Below are positions 1 through 12,200 of a DNA stretch of 64,000 bases, piece after piece; the first letter of the stretch is position 1, and every line of letters starts with the position of its first letter. Origin of the DNA: Caprella mutica (lineage: Eukaryota > Arthropoda > Malacostraca > Amphipoda > Caprellidae); NCBI GenBank assembly GCA_947561585.1, contig CANNZV010000923.1:487923-551922 (forward strand), in the 5' to 3' direction. Under the pieces are notes generated by a model. It did not search any database. It was not told where the DNA came from and worked only from the letters and a program-made list of their open reading frames with translations. The position numbers were made by a program, and so were the translations under genes.

Positions 1-112
1 GAAGTGGTGACGATAGTGAGAGAAGTGGTGACGATGGAGAGAGAAGTGGTGACGATGGAGAGAGAAGTGGTGACGATGGAGAGAGAAGTGGTGACGATGG
101 AGAGAGAAGTGG
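1..112. repeat. 21-bp minisatellite, left part of an interrupted array
   Basis: About five copies of a 21-bp unit (core GAAGTGGTGACGATGGAGAG) run from the window edge, so the array may extend further left. The plus frame is open because the period is divisible by three. Related sequence (GTGGAGAGAGAAATGGAGAG) reappears at 1210-1230 after a foldback element, so this is the left half of an interrupted array. Confidence 0.9.
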
Positions 113-118
113 AGACGG

Positions 119-1208
119 GTGTCCGGAAAACTGCCAGGCGGAAAACTGCCAGTCACTTACTGAATTTAATGGCATTAGTCAGTAATAACATTTTAATTTA
201 TAAAAAAACGACGTTCGCTCGTAGTTAAAAGGAGTTAAGTGAACATTCATTTTTAATTAGTATACAAAACAAAATTATAGTTAAATGTTAACAAATTGAT
301 TAGAAAAATATATGAAATACATTATTATATAAATATTATAGTAAAAAAACAAATACAAGATATAAATTAAAAACAAAAACCTTTCCTAGAAAATATTAAA
401 AGAAGAGAAAAAATAAATGATTGTATTAGGGACAGAGTACAATTTCTTTGTTTACACAACGCATCTTTACATTATCATTTCATAACCGGTTTAGTGTCTA
501 ATTATTTCTTTTTTGTTTATAATTTGAGAATCGAACAAGCCTTCGAGTTTAATATTCGCTTATACTCATTATAAAACAAATTCGATCGATGTTTGAGAAA
601 TATTTAGAATTTGCAACACTACATCTATGATTATCAAACTGATATTACTTACCTAATTCTCTGACAATTTCACTCGATCGAATTGGATTGCATATACATT
701 AATAATACTGTTACATATAAATGAAAATTGTAAAAATAAAAGTGTTAATGATATGGAGAATAAAATTGTAAATCTAAAAAATATTGAACATACATATAAG
801 TGATTTAAAATTTCCTTAAGATATAAATTATAAATCTATTCAGATATATATAAATGTTTTTAAAATGTACGTTTCTTTAACAAATATGTTAAAAAGGGTA
901 ATCATCATTTCTTTATGTGTACTTGAGTTTCATTTAATGTTTGTTTAATTAAGTACCTTTGTTGAAATATTATTTTCCATAGAATATAAAGTAATAAAAT
1001 ATCTCTATACTTTAGTTATAACTGTAAAAAAAGAATATCCCCTTAATTTTTTAACGAAGGGCTAATCCCGTTTTTTATGAATTAAAATGTTCTTAGAATG
1101 TGTTTATAACCAAATAAAATTTCAGAAAAGAGAAAAAATACATAAAGGCAGTTTTCCGCTTCGGTAGTTTTCCACCTGACAGTTTTCCGCCTGGCGGTTT
1201 TCCGTGTA
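119..1208. mobile_element. Foldback-type non-autonomous DNA transposon with reiterated terminal motif
   Basis: The left end (about 122-152) carries two copies of CGGAAAACTGCCAG. The right end (about 1146-1203) carries four degenerate inverted copies of the same motif. The interior is A+T-rich and has no convincing coding sequence. Minisatellite sequence flanks both ends, so the element interrupts the 21-bp array. It shares its architecture, but not its sequence, with the element at 26907-27992. The superfamily is not determined. Confidence 0.65.
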
Positions 1209-1256
1209 CCGTGGAGAGAGAAATGGAGAGGGAAGTTCCACATTTTCGATCATACA

Positions 1257-1840
1257 GAGTGGGGCATAAATATTGCAACCAATACTAAACTTTAATTAAT
1301 TATATTAAAAATTATTTATTTCTAATCTCCTAGGGTTAACTGGTTTTACTACATCCTGATTGTCATTCTCCAACACTTTATTGTTATGAATCCTTCTGTG
1401 TCTAGATCAACTGATTGGAGGACTCATTTTGGCCAGTAAAAACTCTGGATCTTTCAGCAGTAGGTACGGGGCAACAGTTCATCACACAACCGTGGTGCAG
1501 TTATTATTTACCGCATTTATGGCTCGAAGATAACTGGTCTCCTTAAGTTCACCTGATTTGAATCCAATGGACTTTTCGATACGGTCTATACTTGTGTCTA
1601 GGGTCTATTGGAAAGCCCACCATCTTGCTAACGAATATAAAACTTTTAAAATTCGATTTTAGTATCAAATTCTCCATGTAATATAGCGATTTAAGGATGT
1701 AGTTGTCTAAATAAGGGATTACAAAGAATAAATGTTCTTATTTTAATTATTCACTTATTCACGCATTTAATGAATACTTGAATCATGAATCGATTATATT
1801 TATTACATTATATTTGTGTTGCAATATCATGCCCCACCCA
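1257..1840 (+). mobile_element. Internally deleted mariner element with paired ends
   Basis: Terminal inverted repeats are visible: GTGGGGCATAAATATTGCAA on the left and, reading inward, GGTGGGGCATGATATTGCAA on the right. At about 580 bp it is under half the usual 1.3 kb of mariner elements. A piece of transposase survives inside. Confidence 0.75.
1440..1640 (+). pseudogene. Mariner transposase C-terminal catalytic fragment (broken)
   Basis: Around 1546-1580 the plus strand reads SSPDLNPMDFSIRSIL, the signature around the third catalytic Asp of mariner-type DDD transposases. Just upstream are remnants of the segment that normally follows the second Asp. The N-terminal DNA-binding domain and the first catalytic Asp are missing, and no frame stays open, so this is dead. 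The identification rests on the motif plus the matching inverted repeats. Confidence 0.7.
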
Positions 1841-1949
1841 GTTTAAAAAAAAAAACGTATATCATAGTAATCATTAAAATCAAATTAAATAATAATTTCT
1901 TATATACTTTTTTCTCAAGTGATCGAAAATGTAGAGCCGTACGATAACC

Positions 1950-2204
1950 CATATCTTCCCCTACAAACATCTATCAAACAGAAGAAGAGATTCTTCGCTA
2001 TCTCAAAATAAGAGAAACAAAGTAATCAAATTTTTAGCCGAATGTCATAGCGTGGGCTTTAGACTGAGCCTCTCCGTAATTGAAACGAAATACGCAATGT
2101 CAATCATTCGAATGGGAGGAGGATTCGAATTCTTTGATAGATTTACTAGTGTCTGGTTTGAAGAGTTTAAAGATGAATTTAAATGGAGATTGTTAGGGTT
2201 GTGA
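1950..2204 (+). other. Open reading segment without start codon, function unknown
   Basis: A plus-strand frame stays open for about 85 codons and ends at the TGA at 2202-2204. It contains ETKYAMSIIRMGGGFEFFDR and then FTSVWFEEFKDEFKW. The composition looks more protein-like than the surrounding A+T-rich DNA. There is no in-frame start near its beginning and I recognise no family. It could be an exon, a piece of an old transposase, or chance. Confidence 0.2.
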
Positions 2205-2626
2205 CACTATGCTTCAACAAATCAAAGATCTTAAGAATATCACAGACGAAATGAAATGGTATCGACTACTATATTGGTTTAGAACGATTGAAAACTATCT
2301 TCAGGATTTATGATTTTAAAAGCATATTGTCACTACATTATAATGATAATATTATAAATATATATGCTTTAGGAAGTATTAAAGTAAATATTAATAGAAA
2401 AATATAAAAATTCTCTAGTAAATAGTGGATAAAAAAGGCAATATGGGAGGGTTGGTGATATTGGGGGGCTATGGAGAAGAGTCTAGGGGAGGGAGGGGGT
2501 ACTAACAAGGAGTAAATTTAATTTCCCCCACTGTAAGATAAGCATATGCTATTTATCCCAGGAATTAGGGCCCAAACACCGCAGAGCCAACCAACAAAAA
2601 GTTAGGGAGAAGAATGATGCATGTAA
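2205..2626. other. Intergenic; G-rich patch at about 2447-2506
   Basis: No gene is visible. A local G-rich patch on the plus strand contains GGGGAGGGAGGGGG. Only three closely spaced G-runs are present, so a canonical four-run quadruplex would need a long loop. Confidence 0.4.
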
Positions 2627-2985
2627 ATGGGTAAAATAGGTACATTGTGGTTAGATTTAACCTACAGGAGAGTAAAATAGGTACAGTGTGGTTAGATTTA
2701 ACCTACAGGAGAGTAAAATAGGTACAGTGTGAATAGATTTAATCTACAGGAGAGTAAAAAAGGTACAGTGTGGTTAGATTTAACCTACAGGAGAGTAAAA
2801 TAGGTACAGTGTGGTTAGATTTAACCTACATGAGAGTAAAATAGATACAGTGTGGTTAGATTTAACTACAGGAGAGTAAAATAGATAGAGTCTGGTTAGA
2901 TTTAACCTACAGGGGGTAAAATAGATACAGTGTGGTTAGATTTAACCTACAGGGGAGTAAAATAGATAGAGTCTAGTTAGATCGA
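2627..2985. repeat. 41-bp minisatellite, about 9 copies
   Basis: The repeat core is GTGGTTAGATTTAACCTACA, followed by GGAGAGTAAAATAG. The unit is 41 bp, with a few substitutions and single-base deletions in the right-hand copies. TTAGATTTAACCTA forms a weak internal palindrome. Its period and sequence are unrelated to the neighbouring array. Confidence 0.95.
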
Positions 2986-3309
2986 ATATATAAAAGTTAG
3001 TAATCACTACTCTATCTACCTAACCTATTTAATGATAGTACAGTTCAATGTACTAAAATGCAGTCCAAAGAAACTCATTCAAAATATCACAAAAATGTAT
3101 CATTAAGATACACAAAAAGAATGCTCTTTTTACTCATCAGATTCGCAGGGCTTGAAAAGAGTCTTGGTATCCAGATGCAGTGTTTCATTTGTATATGTAG
3201 TTATGCAGTTTAGTATTGACATATGCATTGGATTTATTCATATGCATGTGTAGCGAGGGAGATTAATTTGTATCGATGCAGGATTTCTTGTAAATTGAAA
3301 TAAATCCTT

Positions 3310-3775
3310 AGTACTATTTGTATCGAGATACGTCTATCCCTTTATCGAGATACATCTATCCCTCTATCGAGATACGTCTATCCCCTTATCGAAATACATC
3401 TATCCCTCTATCGAGATACGTCTATCCCCTTATCGAGATATATCTCTCCCCTTATCGAGATATATCTCTCTTCTTATCGAGATATATCTCTCCCCTTAAC
3501 GAGATACATCTCTCCCCCTATCGAGATACATCTATCCCTCTATCGAGATACATCTCTCCCCTTATCGAGATATATCTCACTTCTTATCGAGATATATCTC
3601 TCCCCTTATCGAGATACATCTCTCCCCTTATCGAGATACATCTCTCCCCTTATCGAGATATATCTCTCCCTCTATATAGATACATCTTTCCCTCTCTATC
3701 GAGATACATATCTCTCTATATATCCTTCTATCGAGATATGTCTCTCCCTCTATCGAGATACTCAGTCTTTTTCAT
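3310..3775. repeat. 22-bp minisatellite, about 21 copies
   Basis: The unit core is TATCGAGATACATCTATCCC. Copies alternate between ATACATCTATCC and ATATATCTCTCC variants. The 155-codon plus-strand frame that crosses it is only the absence of stops in the unit and is not considered a gene. Confidence 0.95.
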
Positions 3776-3789
3776 CTCCAAATAATTGG

Positions 3790-6180
3790 AGAAATATTCA
3801 GCCTAAATTTTCAACGAATTTAATGAGTAGAAACCGTAGATTTTATGTCACTGATATAAAATGATGTTGGAATATTTTGCGAATACTTTTATTGTGTGTA
3901 TAATAAAAATTAGGTTTGAATTTTATAGTACTGATGTGAATGACATATAAACCAGTTGGACCTATACATATATAACTTTATTCATCATCGGTATTTTTTA
4001 AATCACCAAAATTAAAAAAAAAATTAGTTTGAAGTAAATTAAATTAAATTACAATAATTTTGGCTCTGCTCAAAAGTTTTAGTAACATCATCACAAACTG
4101 TGAAATATTTACGCATGAAGGCGATTAATTTAATAGTTTGTAAAAAACAGACTAGTTTTACTCGCGATGTTCATTTGGCTTAGATTTGTGGATGGGACCG
4201 GGATTCGCGAAATTTATCTGAAGCAATTAATCGAAAAAAATTGATCGAATTATTAACCCTAGTGACCTAGTTGCTGTTGCAGGCGTGCCAGTCCTCATTT
4301 AAAAATGATAACTTTAATTTTAAAGATTTGAAACCTGCTTTTCATGACTTCTACATTTCCAAATAATTACATATGATTGGACAAAAACGAAGGTGACACT
4401 GATTAGATACTTATTATGTGAATTTATTAAAATTTAATATTATGACTATGTCAGGGCTCTCTTCAGTCATAAGATGCAATAGTGTGTTTAAGTACATAAT
4501 GGTGAATATCTCTGTATAATCATTTAATGTTAACCCTTAGCAACTTAGTCAGATGTGCGAGAACATTTTGCGCATACCAAGCTCCGTACTGAGTGACAAG
4601 CCCCGCCCATACAATAATAACTACGAAATATTGGTTTCTTTTCTTTGTTTGGTAACTTTATTTTTAATTGAAAGTTATTCTTTGGCGTTTAATATTGGAT
4701 GTACAAATATCAAATGAATGTTCTTACAAAGAAAAAATATCGAAAAGTTAATTGGTTAAGATTTTATAGGAGTTCTAGTGAGGACTGGTTCTGGCGCGCC
4801 AGCGGCTAGGTTGGCGAAGAAACTATAGATGGCTAGGTTACTAGAGTTAAGCTTCAAGGTAGAAAGACAAGATATCAAATTTTATCTTAAATGTATGATA
4901 TTGCGATTGGTGGTACTGCCATAGATAGCAACAGGCTGAAAAAACCCTTAAAATTAGAACTTCTTCGAGGAGTAATACCTAGTGATCTGAGTTTAACTTG
5001 ACACATTGATACCTATAGTTATCTAAATTAATTTCTTAACTATTTAAACATTATAAAATTAGATATGCTGAATTCAATTTATATTGCACAAATCATTCAT
5101 ATTTTGTTTAAGCAAGTTAGAGATATATTACTTCGGAAGAGGTTTATGATATTGTTTTCGATTAGATTTATCAGTAATCCGAATTATTTAGTAATCATTT
5201 TTCATCAATACCATTTAACATGGAAAATAAATTCCGTTTTAAGAACTGATACATAAATATATATTTATCTAAATTATATATATTATATTGATAGGAGTTA
5301 GAGCTTTTCTTCATAATAGCTTGGATTGATAAGAACAAGCACCTTCAAAATAGTAGTATAAAAAATCAAGTATGGGGTTCGATTACAACACCACCCCCCC
5401 CCCTTCCGACTGTCTCCGGTCGAAATTTCAAAATTAATACTGAGATGGCACGTTGCTAATATGGGGTTAATAAAATCGAATACAAAATCATTCAATTCAT
5501 GTATTTTTTCAACAATCCATGGTGCAAAATTTTCTCCTTCAATTCAAAAACAACGACAAAATATAATATCAAATTAACACACTTCTAAAAAGTAAAACTA
5601 CAACTATCAGATTTAGAAACGAATTACTGTAACTACTTTGTTGATTATAAAACACATAGTCAAGAATAGCTGTTTGATTAAGTTTTTAGTTAATTAACTT
5701 TACATCAGAGGACTATTGGTAGTTTCTATCTTATAAATTTTACTTACTAATATACTCAGAAATATATTGGAAATAATATTAAAATATATACTGATCAACT
5801 AATCAAAAAAGTATATATGAAATACTATATAGTCAAAACAAGGGAATTTTTATTTTATTTTCTACTTAAAAAGAAAAGATGAACGTCATATCAAAATCAC
5901 ACCACACAACGTTGTTAAATATTCTATTATTTAAATAATTCTCTTTGATAATTAAATTAGAAAAGTTGCAATAGTTATTAAAAACTTGGCTAATAAATTT
6001 CAAGTTAATTCAAATTTCTGACTGGCTACTTCACTATTAATATAAATTCTGATTATTCTTATAAATTGTATACAATATTATATAACACACGTGCCGTGAA
6101 AAAAAACTCTCCCGTGAAATATAACAAATTTCAAACTAAATAGGTAATACTGTAATAAAATGTTCTAATAGATACTGCAT
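3790..6180. other. A+T-rich intergenic stretch, no gene seen
   Basis: No coding sequence, RNA gene or organised repeat is convincing here. A run of 10 C on the plus strand lies at 5394-5403. Short open frames at 5065-5256 (plus) and 5298-5495 (minus) have no recognisable motif. Confidence 0.5.
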
Positions 6181-6196
6181 ATAACGGTATTTTGAA

Positions 6197-6815
6197 CTAA
6201 AAAGACTGTTCTAATAAACACCATGACGTCATTACCAACTAAAAAGACTGTTCTAATAAACACCATGACGTCATTATCAACTAAAAAGACTGTTCTAATA
6301 AATACCATGACGTCATTATCAACTAAAAAGACTGTTCTAGTAAACACTATGACGTCATTTCCAACTAAAAAGACTGTTCTAATAAACACCATGACGTCAT
6401 TACCAACTAAAAAGACTGTTCTAATAAATACCATGACGTCATTATCAACTAAAAAGACTGTTCTAATAAACACCATGACGTCATTACCAACTAAAAAGAC
6501 TGTTCTAATAAATACCATGACGTCATTAGCAACTAAAAAGACTGTTCTAATAAACACCATGACGTCATTATCAACTAAAAAGACTGTTCTAATAAATACC
6601 ATGACGTCATTATCAACTAAAAAGACTGTTCTAATAAACACCATGACGTCATTACCAACTAAAAAGACTGTTCTAATAAATACCATGACGTCATTAGCAA
6701 CTAAAAAGACTGTTCTAATAAATACCATGACGTCATTAGCAACTAAAAAGACTGTTCTAATAAATACCATGACGTCATTACCGTCATGGTATTTACACCA
6801 TGACGTCATTTCCAA
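6197..6815. repeat. 42-bp minisatellite, about 15 copies, each with a CRE palindrome
   Basis: Every unit contains CACCATGACGTCATT and AAAAAGACTGTTCTAATAAA. TGACGTCA is the consensus full CRE/ATF site, so about 15 sites recur at a fixed 42-bp spacing. Because 42 is divisible by three, both strands carry long stop-free frames (198 and 216 codons). I treat these as non-genic. The right end degenerates into a hairpin. Confidence 0.95.
6762..6794. other. Hairpin at the end of the CRE array
   Basis: AAATACCATGACG (6762-6774) pairs perfectly with CGTCATGGTATTT (6782-6794) across a 7-nt loop. It looks like a partial inverted copy of the 42-bp unit at the array's right edge. Confidence 0.8.
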
Positions 6816-6926
6816 CTAAAAAAATTATTATTTTAATAAATATATTCGTATATAACCTTTAAACTTTCATTTCTATTTAATTTTTTTATATGCAATGACT
6901 CTTATTAAATCAATAATCTATAAATA

Positions 6927-7713
6927 CAGGGTGACCAACAAAAAAGTGCATCCATTACCAAATTCGTATATTTCAACAACAATTGTAGGTACAGTTTTTT
7001 TCAAGTAGCTCTCATTTTGTTTGTTGAACCCCTCTCCATCTGCAGTTAAATTTTCACGAAGTTCTACCTATTTTTGTGAATACAACAACGACTTAATTGA
7101 TGGGTAGTGCAAATTGTCAGAAAAAGGACAATGATGTAAGCTCAAACACTAAAAATATCTGTAGTAGACAAAATCTCAATTATTAAAAACAGATTCATTT
7201 GAATTTTTTAAGAATAATTAAAATAAAATATTGATAATCTGGAGAAAGTTTAAGTACAAAAATGAATGAACAAGTTTAAATTTTAACAAGGGTCGTTCAG
7301 GTAGGTCGCAAGAAGACAGTGCGATCTGAAGACCAAATCAATTTTCTTTTCTAAGCAAATTTAAAATTGTGCCTTCATTTCTGTACTTAAGCACTTATAT
7401 CCAAATTGTAAATATAGTTATATAAATATTCTTAAAACCTAGGAATAAATCTGTTTTTATTAATGTGGATTTTGTCTAATAAAAATATTTTTAATGTTTG
7501 AGCTTACTTCATTGTCCGTTTTCTGACCATTTGCACCACCCATCAATAAGGTCGTCATTTACTTCACAAAAATAGATAAAAATATATGAAAATGTAACCG
7601 TGGATGGAGAAAGGTTCAAAAAACAAAATGATAATTTAAAGAAAACTGTACCTTCAACAGTTGTTGAAATATGGGAATACTAAGTTAAGTACACTTTTTT
7701 GTGGGTTATCCTG
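6927..7713. mobile_element. Non-autonomous DNA transposon with about 300-bp inverted repeats, family B copy 1
   Basis: The left arm opens with CAGGGTGACCAACAAAAAAG. The right arm ends with an inverted, diverged match (ACTTTTTTGTGGGTTATCCTG), and pairing can be followed inward for about 300 bp. The GGGTG-CC-A-rich end resembles the ends of some insect Tc1/mariner-group elements, which is inference. Subterminal sequence GGGTCGTTCAGGTAGG at about 7291-7306 recurs in the copy at 47490-48770. No transposase is left. Confidence 0.75.
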
Positions 7714-8056
7714 TATCTCTGTGTTCCGTGACGTCTCACGCAACATTTATCGTAACTGTGATGTGTAAGTATCCATCATACAGCTCATAAAACATTGAAA
7801 TTAACTGATGTATAAATAAAATAAAATCGAAAAAATGAAATAAATACAAACTCATCTCAATGTAGATTGGGATGGTTGAAGAATTAACTCTAACTATGAA
7901 GCTATAACTAACTTTCTAATTGCATATAACTTATAAAATACCCAGAAAAGCAATTTTTAATTCTCCTCTCCTCAAATAACTTTAACAATTTAAATTTTTC
8001 TCTGAGTGTTCATTCGAGTCATTCCAAAAATAGTCCTCTTCACATAGTCAGATAAG

Positions 8057-8914
8057 CATAAAGGCTGATTCACACCATAGCTGCTCCGCTCACGCTCCAG
8101 TGACCGTCCAGCACATTTCAGATAGAGCATCCTCACGGGCAGTGCCGGTCAGGTCCCGTTCCAGTCACGCTCCGGTCACGATCCAAAACTAAGATATTTT
8201 GGCGGGAGCATGATCGGTGCGGTAGCTGACCCGCGTGAATTAGCAACATATCAGTCATGGTCCAGTTTTACTATTTACGTGCTTCTTCTTGAATAGGACT
8301 ATATATATTATATCTTTATATTTCCATTTATTACCAAAACGGCATTTCAGTGTATTTTTTTTTTTTTATAGAATAAGAAGTAAACTATACATAAATACAA
8401 TGACGATATGAATAAATTAACAAGAAAGGTGTTTCGTGGATCTTAGTACTTTTCAGTTTAGGTTCATGAGAAATGAAATTCTGTGAACCACTGCTCTACA
8501 AGCTTAGACATACAGACAGTTATTCTCTATGATTGATTGTGTTTTCAGTGTGGCAAGTTTTCTTTTCTAAAATAATTTTTTCATTTTAGTCAGATTTCTT
8601 CAAAAGTTCTAAAAGTTGAAAAAAATCAGTTTCTGTCATCCATTAGATGAGGATACAACGAATAGATATCCTTCATGCTTCCTATCTTATAGCATAGGAG
8701 GAACAAAGCATCTCTTTTTTTTTGTTTTCTGTTATCCTGTTCATCATCAATAATTAATTGTAATGATAATCACTGCAAAATCAGATGATACGGAATGGAC
8801 GGAAGCAAGAGCAGAGCGTGACCAGACCGAATATGTGAATGCACCAGGATGAGACCGGACCGTGACTGGGGCGAGAGCAAAACGTGACCGGAGCTATAGT
8901 GTGAATCAGCCTAA
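8057..8914. mobile_element. Non-autonomous DNA transposon, possible PIF/Harbinger type
   Basis: The ends are inverted repeats: AGGCTGATTCACACCATAGC at about 8060 and its inverted near-match ending at about 8911 (GCTATAGTGTGAATCAGCC). TAA flanks both sides, fitting the 3-bp TWA target of PIF/Harbinger elements. The subterminal DNA is rich in short CCGGTCACG/CAGTGACCG motifs, the likely transposase-binding reiterations of such elements. The interior is A+T-rich and non-coding. Confidence 0.65.
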
Positions 8915-8974
8915 GCTTCTAGTATCCTCCAAATCAAATCACATAAATCATGAAATTACCTGTTAATATCTGAA

Positions 8975-8980
8975 TTTATT
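8975..8980 (-). promoter_or_regulatory. Polyadenylation signal AATAAA of the minus-strand gene
   Basis: On the minus strand, AATAAA starts 13 bases after the TAG stop at 8994-8996. That is unusually close but consistent with a short 3' UTR. It supports 8994 as the real end of the gene. Confidence 0.55.
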
Positions 8981-8993
8981 GCACTACTGGACC

Positions 8994-9247
8994 CTATAGA
9001 CCTTTCACTTCGTAACAGCAATTAAAATAAGATAGATGATTATCACCATTCACTAATCCTTCAGGAGTCATATGACCATATAAATTGCTTTGTTCATCCA
9101 TTGGGTAATCAGTTTTCCATCCATTCTCCTCGCCAGTTGGTTGTACAACATCAGATTTAGACCATTTCCATTGGGCGTTATCATAGTTGAGGGGAACCAT
9201 TATCGAACTGGAGGGAGAACCAAATTCTGTCATAGCGACTGACATAT
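8994..9247 (-). CDS. Exon 7 (terminal), 254 bp
   Basis: The acceptor is CTTTTTTTAG. It encodes MSVAMTEFGSPSSSIMVPLN through NGDNHLSYFNCCYEVKGL and the TAG stop. It is the longest single exon, rich in Asn, Asp and Trp, and closes with a CC pair. Confidence 0.72.
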
Positions 9248-12200
9248 CTAAAAAAAGTATAGAATAATCTAAATAGCTGATGGAAATGGTAAAACTTGTC
9301 AGTTTTTATTTTCAATTTTAGTTAGATCACATTAGCCGATGAAGAAAAGCTATTCTATAATGAATAACATAAGCAATTGATACATTATAGTATGATCACA
9401 AGTTAGCAACTGATTAAAGTTGTAAACTGATCAAAACATTTTTTTAAACCTTGCTTAAAAATTCCTCTTGTTAGAGGAAATTAAAGAAGGGCTTGGTGGT
9501 CATACGATTTATTAAATAGTCAATAAATCCTTTTTATATTTGCTGACCTTTAAGAAGCTCCACATAAGCAGGTCTTTCCATTTCATCTTTTGGGTAACAT
9601 ACTGATTTCGCAGATCCACAAAGAGTTTCTTGATTGTCATGAGCGGAAGTTGCACCACCTTCCTCTTCGATTGTTAAGCAGCCTGTACCGTCATCGTAGG
9701 AGTAATCTCTTCCATTTTCTGAAATAAAATTGAAGATCTAGTAAGGTAGATAGGAACTTCTGTAGGTGTAACTGATATTGTGTCATGACATCCATGCCCT
9801 CTGATATCATAATTAGAGTCTTTATCAATTTTAAATCCATTAAACACTTACTTACCACCCACTGAATTCCCAAAAAGTATTGTTGGTATGCAAACATATT
9901 TTTAAAACATTTTTTCTATATTAAATTTATCTCTTTTTCATTTGTGAGATTGCTTATTTGTGCTCATTTTAAGGAAAGGGAATTAATGTGGGGTAGAACG
10001 CTATTAAAATCAAACATTGGCTTGAATGATATCTAATGAAATCATTATAATTAATTATGCAACATAATATAGTTTGTTCATATAAATAATGATTATAAAA
10101 GAGAATAAAATAAATTATGATTTTATGAAAAGGTAGGTTTTTCACCTAGCTCTCACATCAGTCATATTCACATGCATTGCTTCCATTCGTCTCAAAGGTT
10201 GCCCCCTCTCCCATATCATTCAATACATACCTAAAACATTTGTCCATCCACTTTTGCATCCTCTTCACGTCTCTTTTACACCACGTTCGTACCTGACAAT
10301 CACACAACATAGTACTCTCCACACACATTTCAACCACTCTCCTTGCCATACGCGACCCTGTCAATTGTCCTTTAACTCTCCACCATACACCATTTTCTCT
10401 CTTATTCCTATTCTTCACATCCGCATCAGGTCTTATCCAACTTCCTATCATTCTAATCTCATTCGCTTTTTCATACCAAACTCAAGTTTCTCCTCCTTAT
10501 CCTCATTATTCCACTCCTCCCATCAACTCATTACCTCTTTCACAGCTCCTACAGCCGCATCCATTTCCTCTTTCACACCAATAATCGTAGTATCATCCGC
10601 AAAGAGCACTCTTCTCACTCGCACCTATTTCGTCTCGGTATTCATTCGCTCCCACTTCCTTTCACAAGCGAAAGAACCACCAGGTATCCACTTCCACATC
10701 TCTCCACTATCGGCTTTCCCCGTCAACGCCTGATGAAAAAGTTTTTAAAAGGATCGGTGGTGTGCACATCCATCACGCAAACCTCTCTCAGGCACCCACG
10801 ACTCACTCATATATTCCTAACATTTCATCCTATACTCAGTCATTTCATACAAATCCACAATCGTATCCAGACCCTTCCCATTCATTCCATATCTTTCGAC
10901 TAGCATCCAAAAAGTAGGCTTGCTCAATCTAGGATATGCATTTCGCATGGTCATTCATTCTCATTCATCTCAATTCCATGCACAATTCACACCCATTCGT
11001 TTCTCATAATTCATAACATTCTCATTATTTTTCACCATCATTTGCGCTGTACTCTTACCCTTCCTAAAGCCTGACCAATTCTTTCCGTCCACTAACTCAA
11101 ACACTTCGCAATCACTTTCGCTAGCACTCTACTCCCCATCTCAAGCAAAAACCCCCTCTATAATTATTCTTACCTTCCTATCCCCTTTCTTAAAAACGGC
11201 ACCATCATTCCAACTTTCAATGATTCACCCCACCTATCTACCTTCCAATCAGACATCACGTGCACCATCTCAATCACTCTCCTTTTCACTTCATCATATG
11301 CTCCAGGCAATGATTCATTTTCCCCTTTCATTGAACTTTCAATCTCTTCACATTCAGACATCTCATTCATAAACTCATTCGATTTCTCGCATCAACATTC
11401 ATCCTCAAGTCACTCGCTCCATCCACTGTCACTTCTATCATACCAGGTTCCACCTCAAACTTCTATGCAGTTACACCCTCAAAATGCTCTATAAATTTAA
11501 TCACAGTTACATTCCCCCTCACAGGTACTTTTTAACTTCCACTCATACCTAATTTATACATTTTACAAAATCTTACCACTGTCACACGCTTCAGCACATG
11601 CATTCATCCTTTTTCATCCAACCATTCTCTCTCCAGTCTTGTCAATTCAAGATTTTCAGTTCTCTTCGCTACCTTCACATTCTCTTCCGCTCTCCCCAAC
11701 TCATCTTCCTCATTCGCTTTCCTCCTAAGAATTCTCCTCACCTCCAACCTTTCCACTGCCACCACTCTAGCGTCCACAGTTTCCTTAATCCTACTCTTCA
11801 ACCCTTTTAACTCCTCCTCATGCCATATCGTCCAGAGGTTGGCCACAGCCTTCCCCAACACTCCACACACCTCTTTCACTGCCTGTATCATCACTCCCGT
11901 CAGCTCATCCCATTCAGTCCTACTATCATCCTCTTGGACAACGCTCCTTGATCTTCACCATTGTCTTCTCCTGATACACCTCCATCTTCTCCACTTCCTT
12001 CAACACCTCCCACCATATCCTTGGAGGTCGGATCTCTGTCCTCCATATCCTCCTCCACTTCCTTACCTGCTTCTCTTACTCTACCTATCTCATACAAAGA
12101 TGCACCCCACCTTTCAGGTACCATAATCATCGTCGCATCTCGTACAAATGAAATGACTCCCTACCCACGAAAATTCATTTAACGCCACCCAAAATCAGGC

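Larger units (their letters stand above)
1231..1950. mobile_element. MITE-A copy 1, split by a mariner remnant
   Basis: The left end (1231-1256) matches the MITE-A terminal sequence GTTCCACATTTTCGATCAT. The inverted right end lies at about 1916-1950 (GTGATCGAAAATGTAGAGCC, then ATAACCC). The mariner remnant at 1257-1840 lies between them. The other copies are near 15967, 31911, 41489, 43077 and 49745. Confidence 0.6.

Noticed and set aside
2447..2506. G-quadruplex
   Set aside because: Only three adjacent G-runs; a fourth needs a loop longer than usual.
6165..6819. Overlapping 198- and 216-codon frames on both strands
   Set aside because: Both come from the 42-bp repeat, whose unit has no stop in either frame.
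10254..10733. 159-codon plus frame, and plus frames at 11598-12182
   Set aside because: They are antisense to the LINE reverse transcriptase, whose FADD motif and block order fix the real strand as minus.
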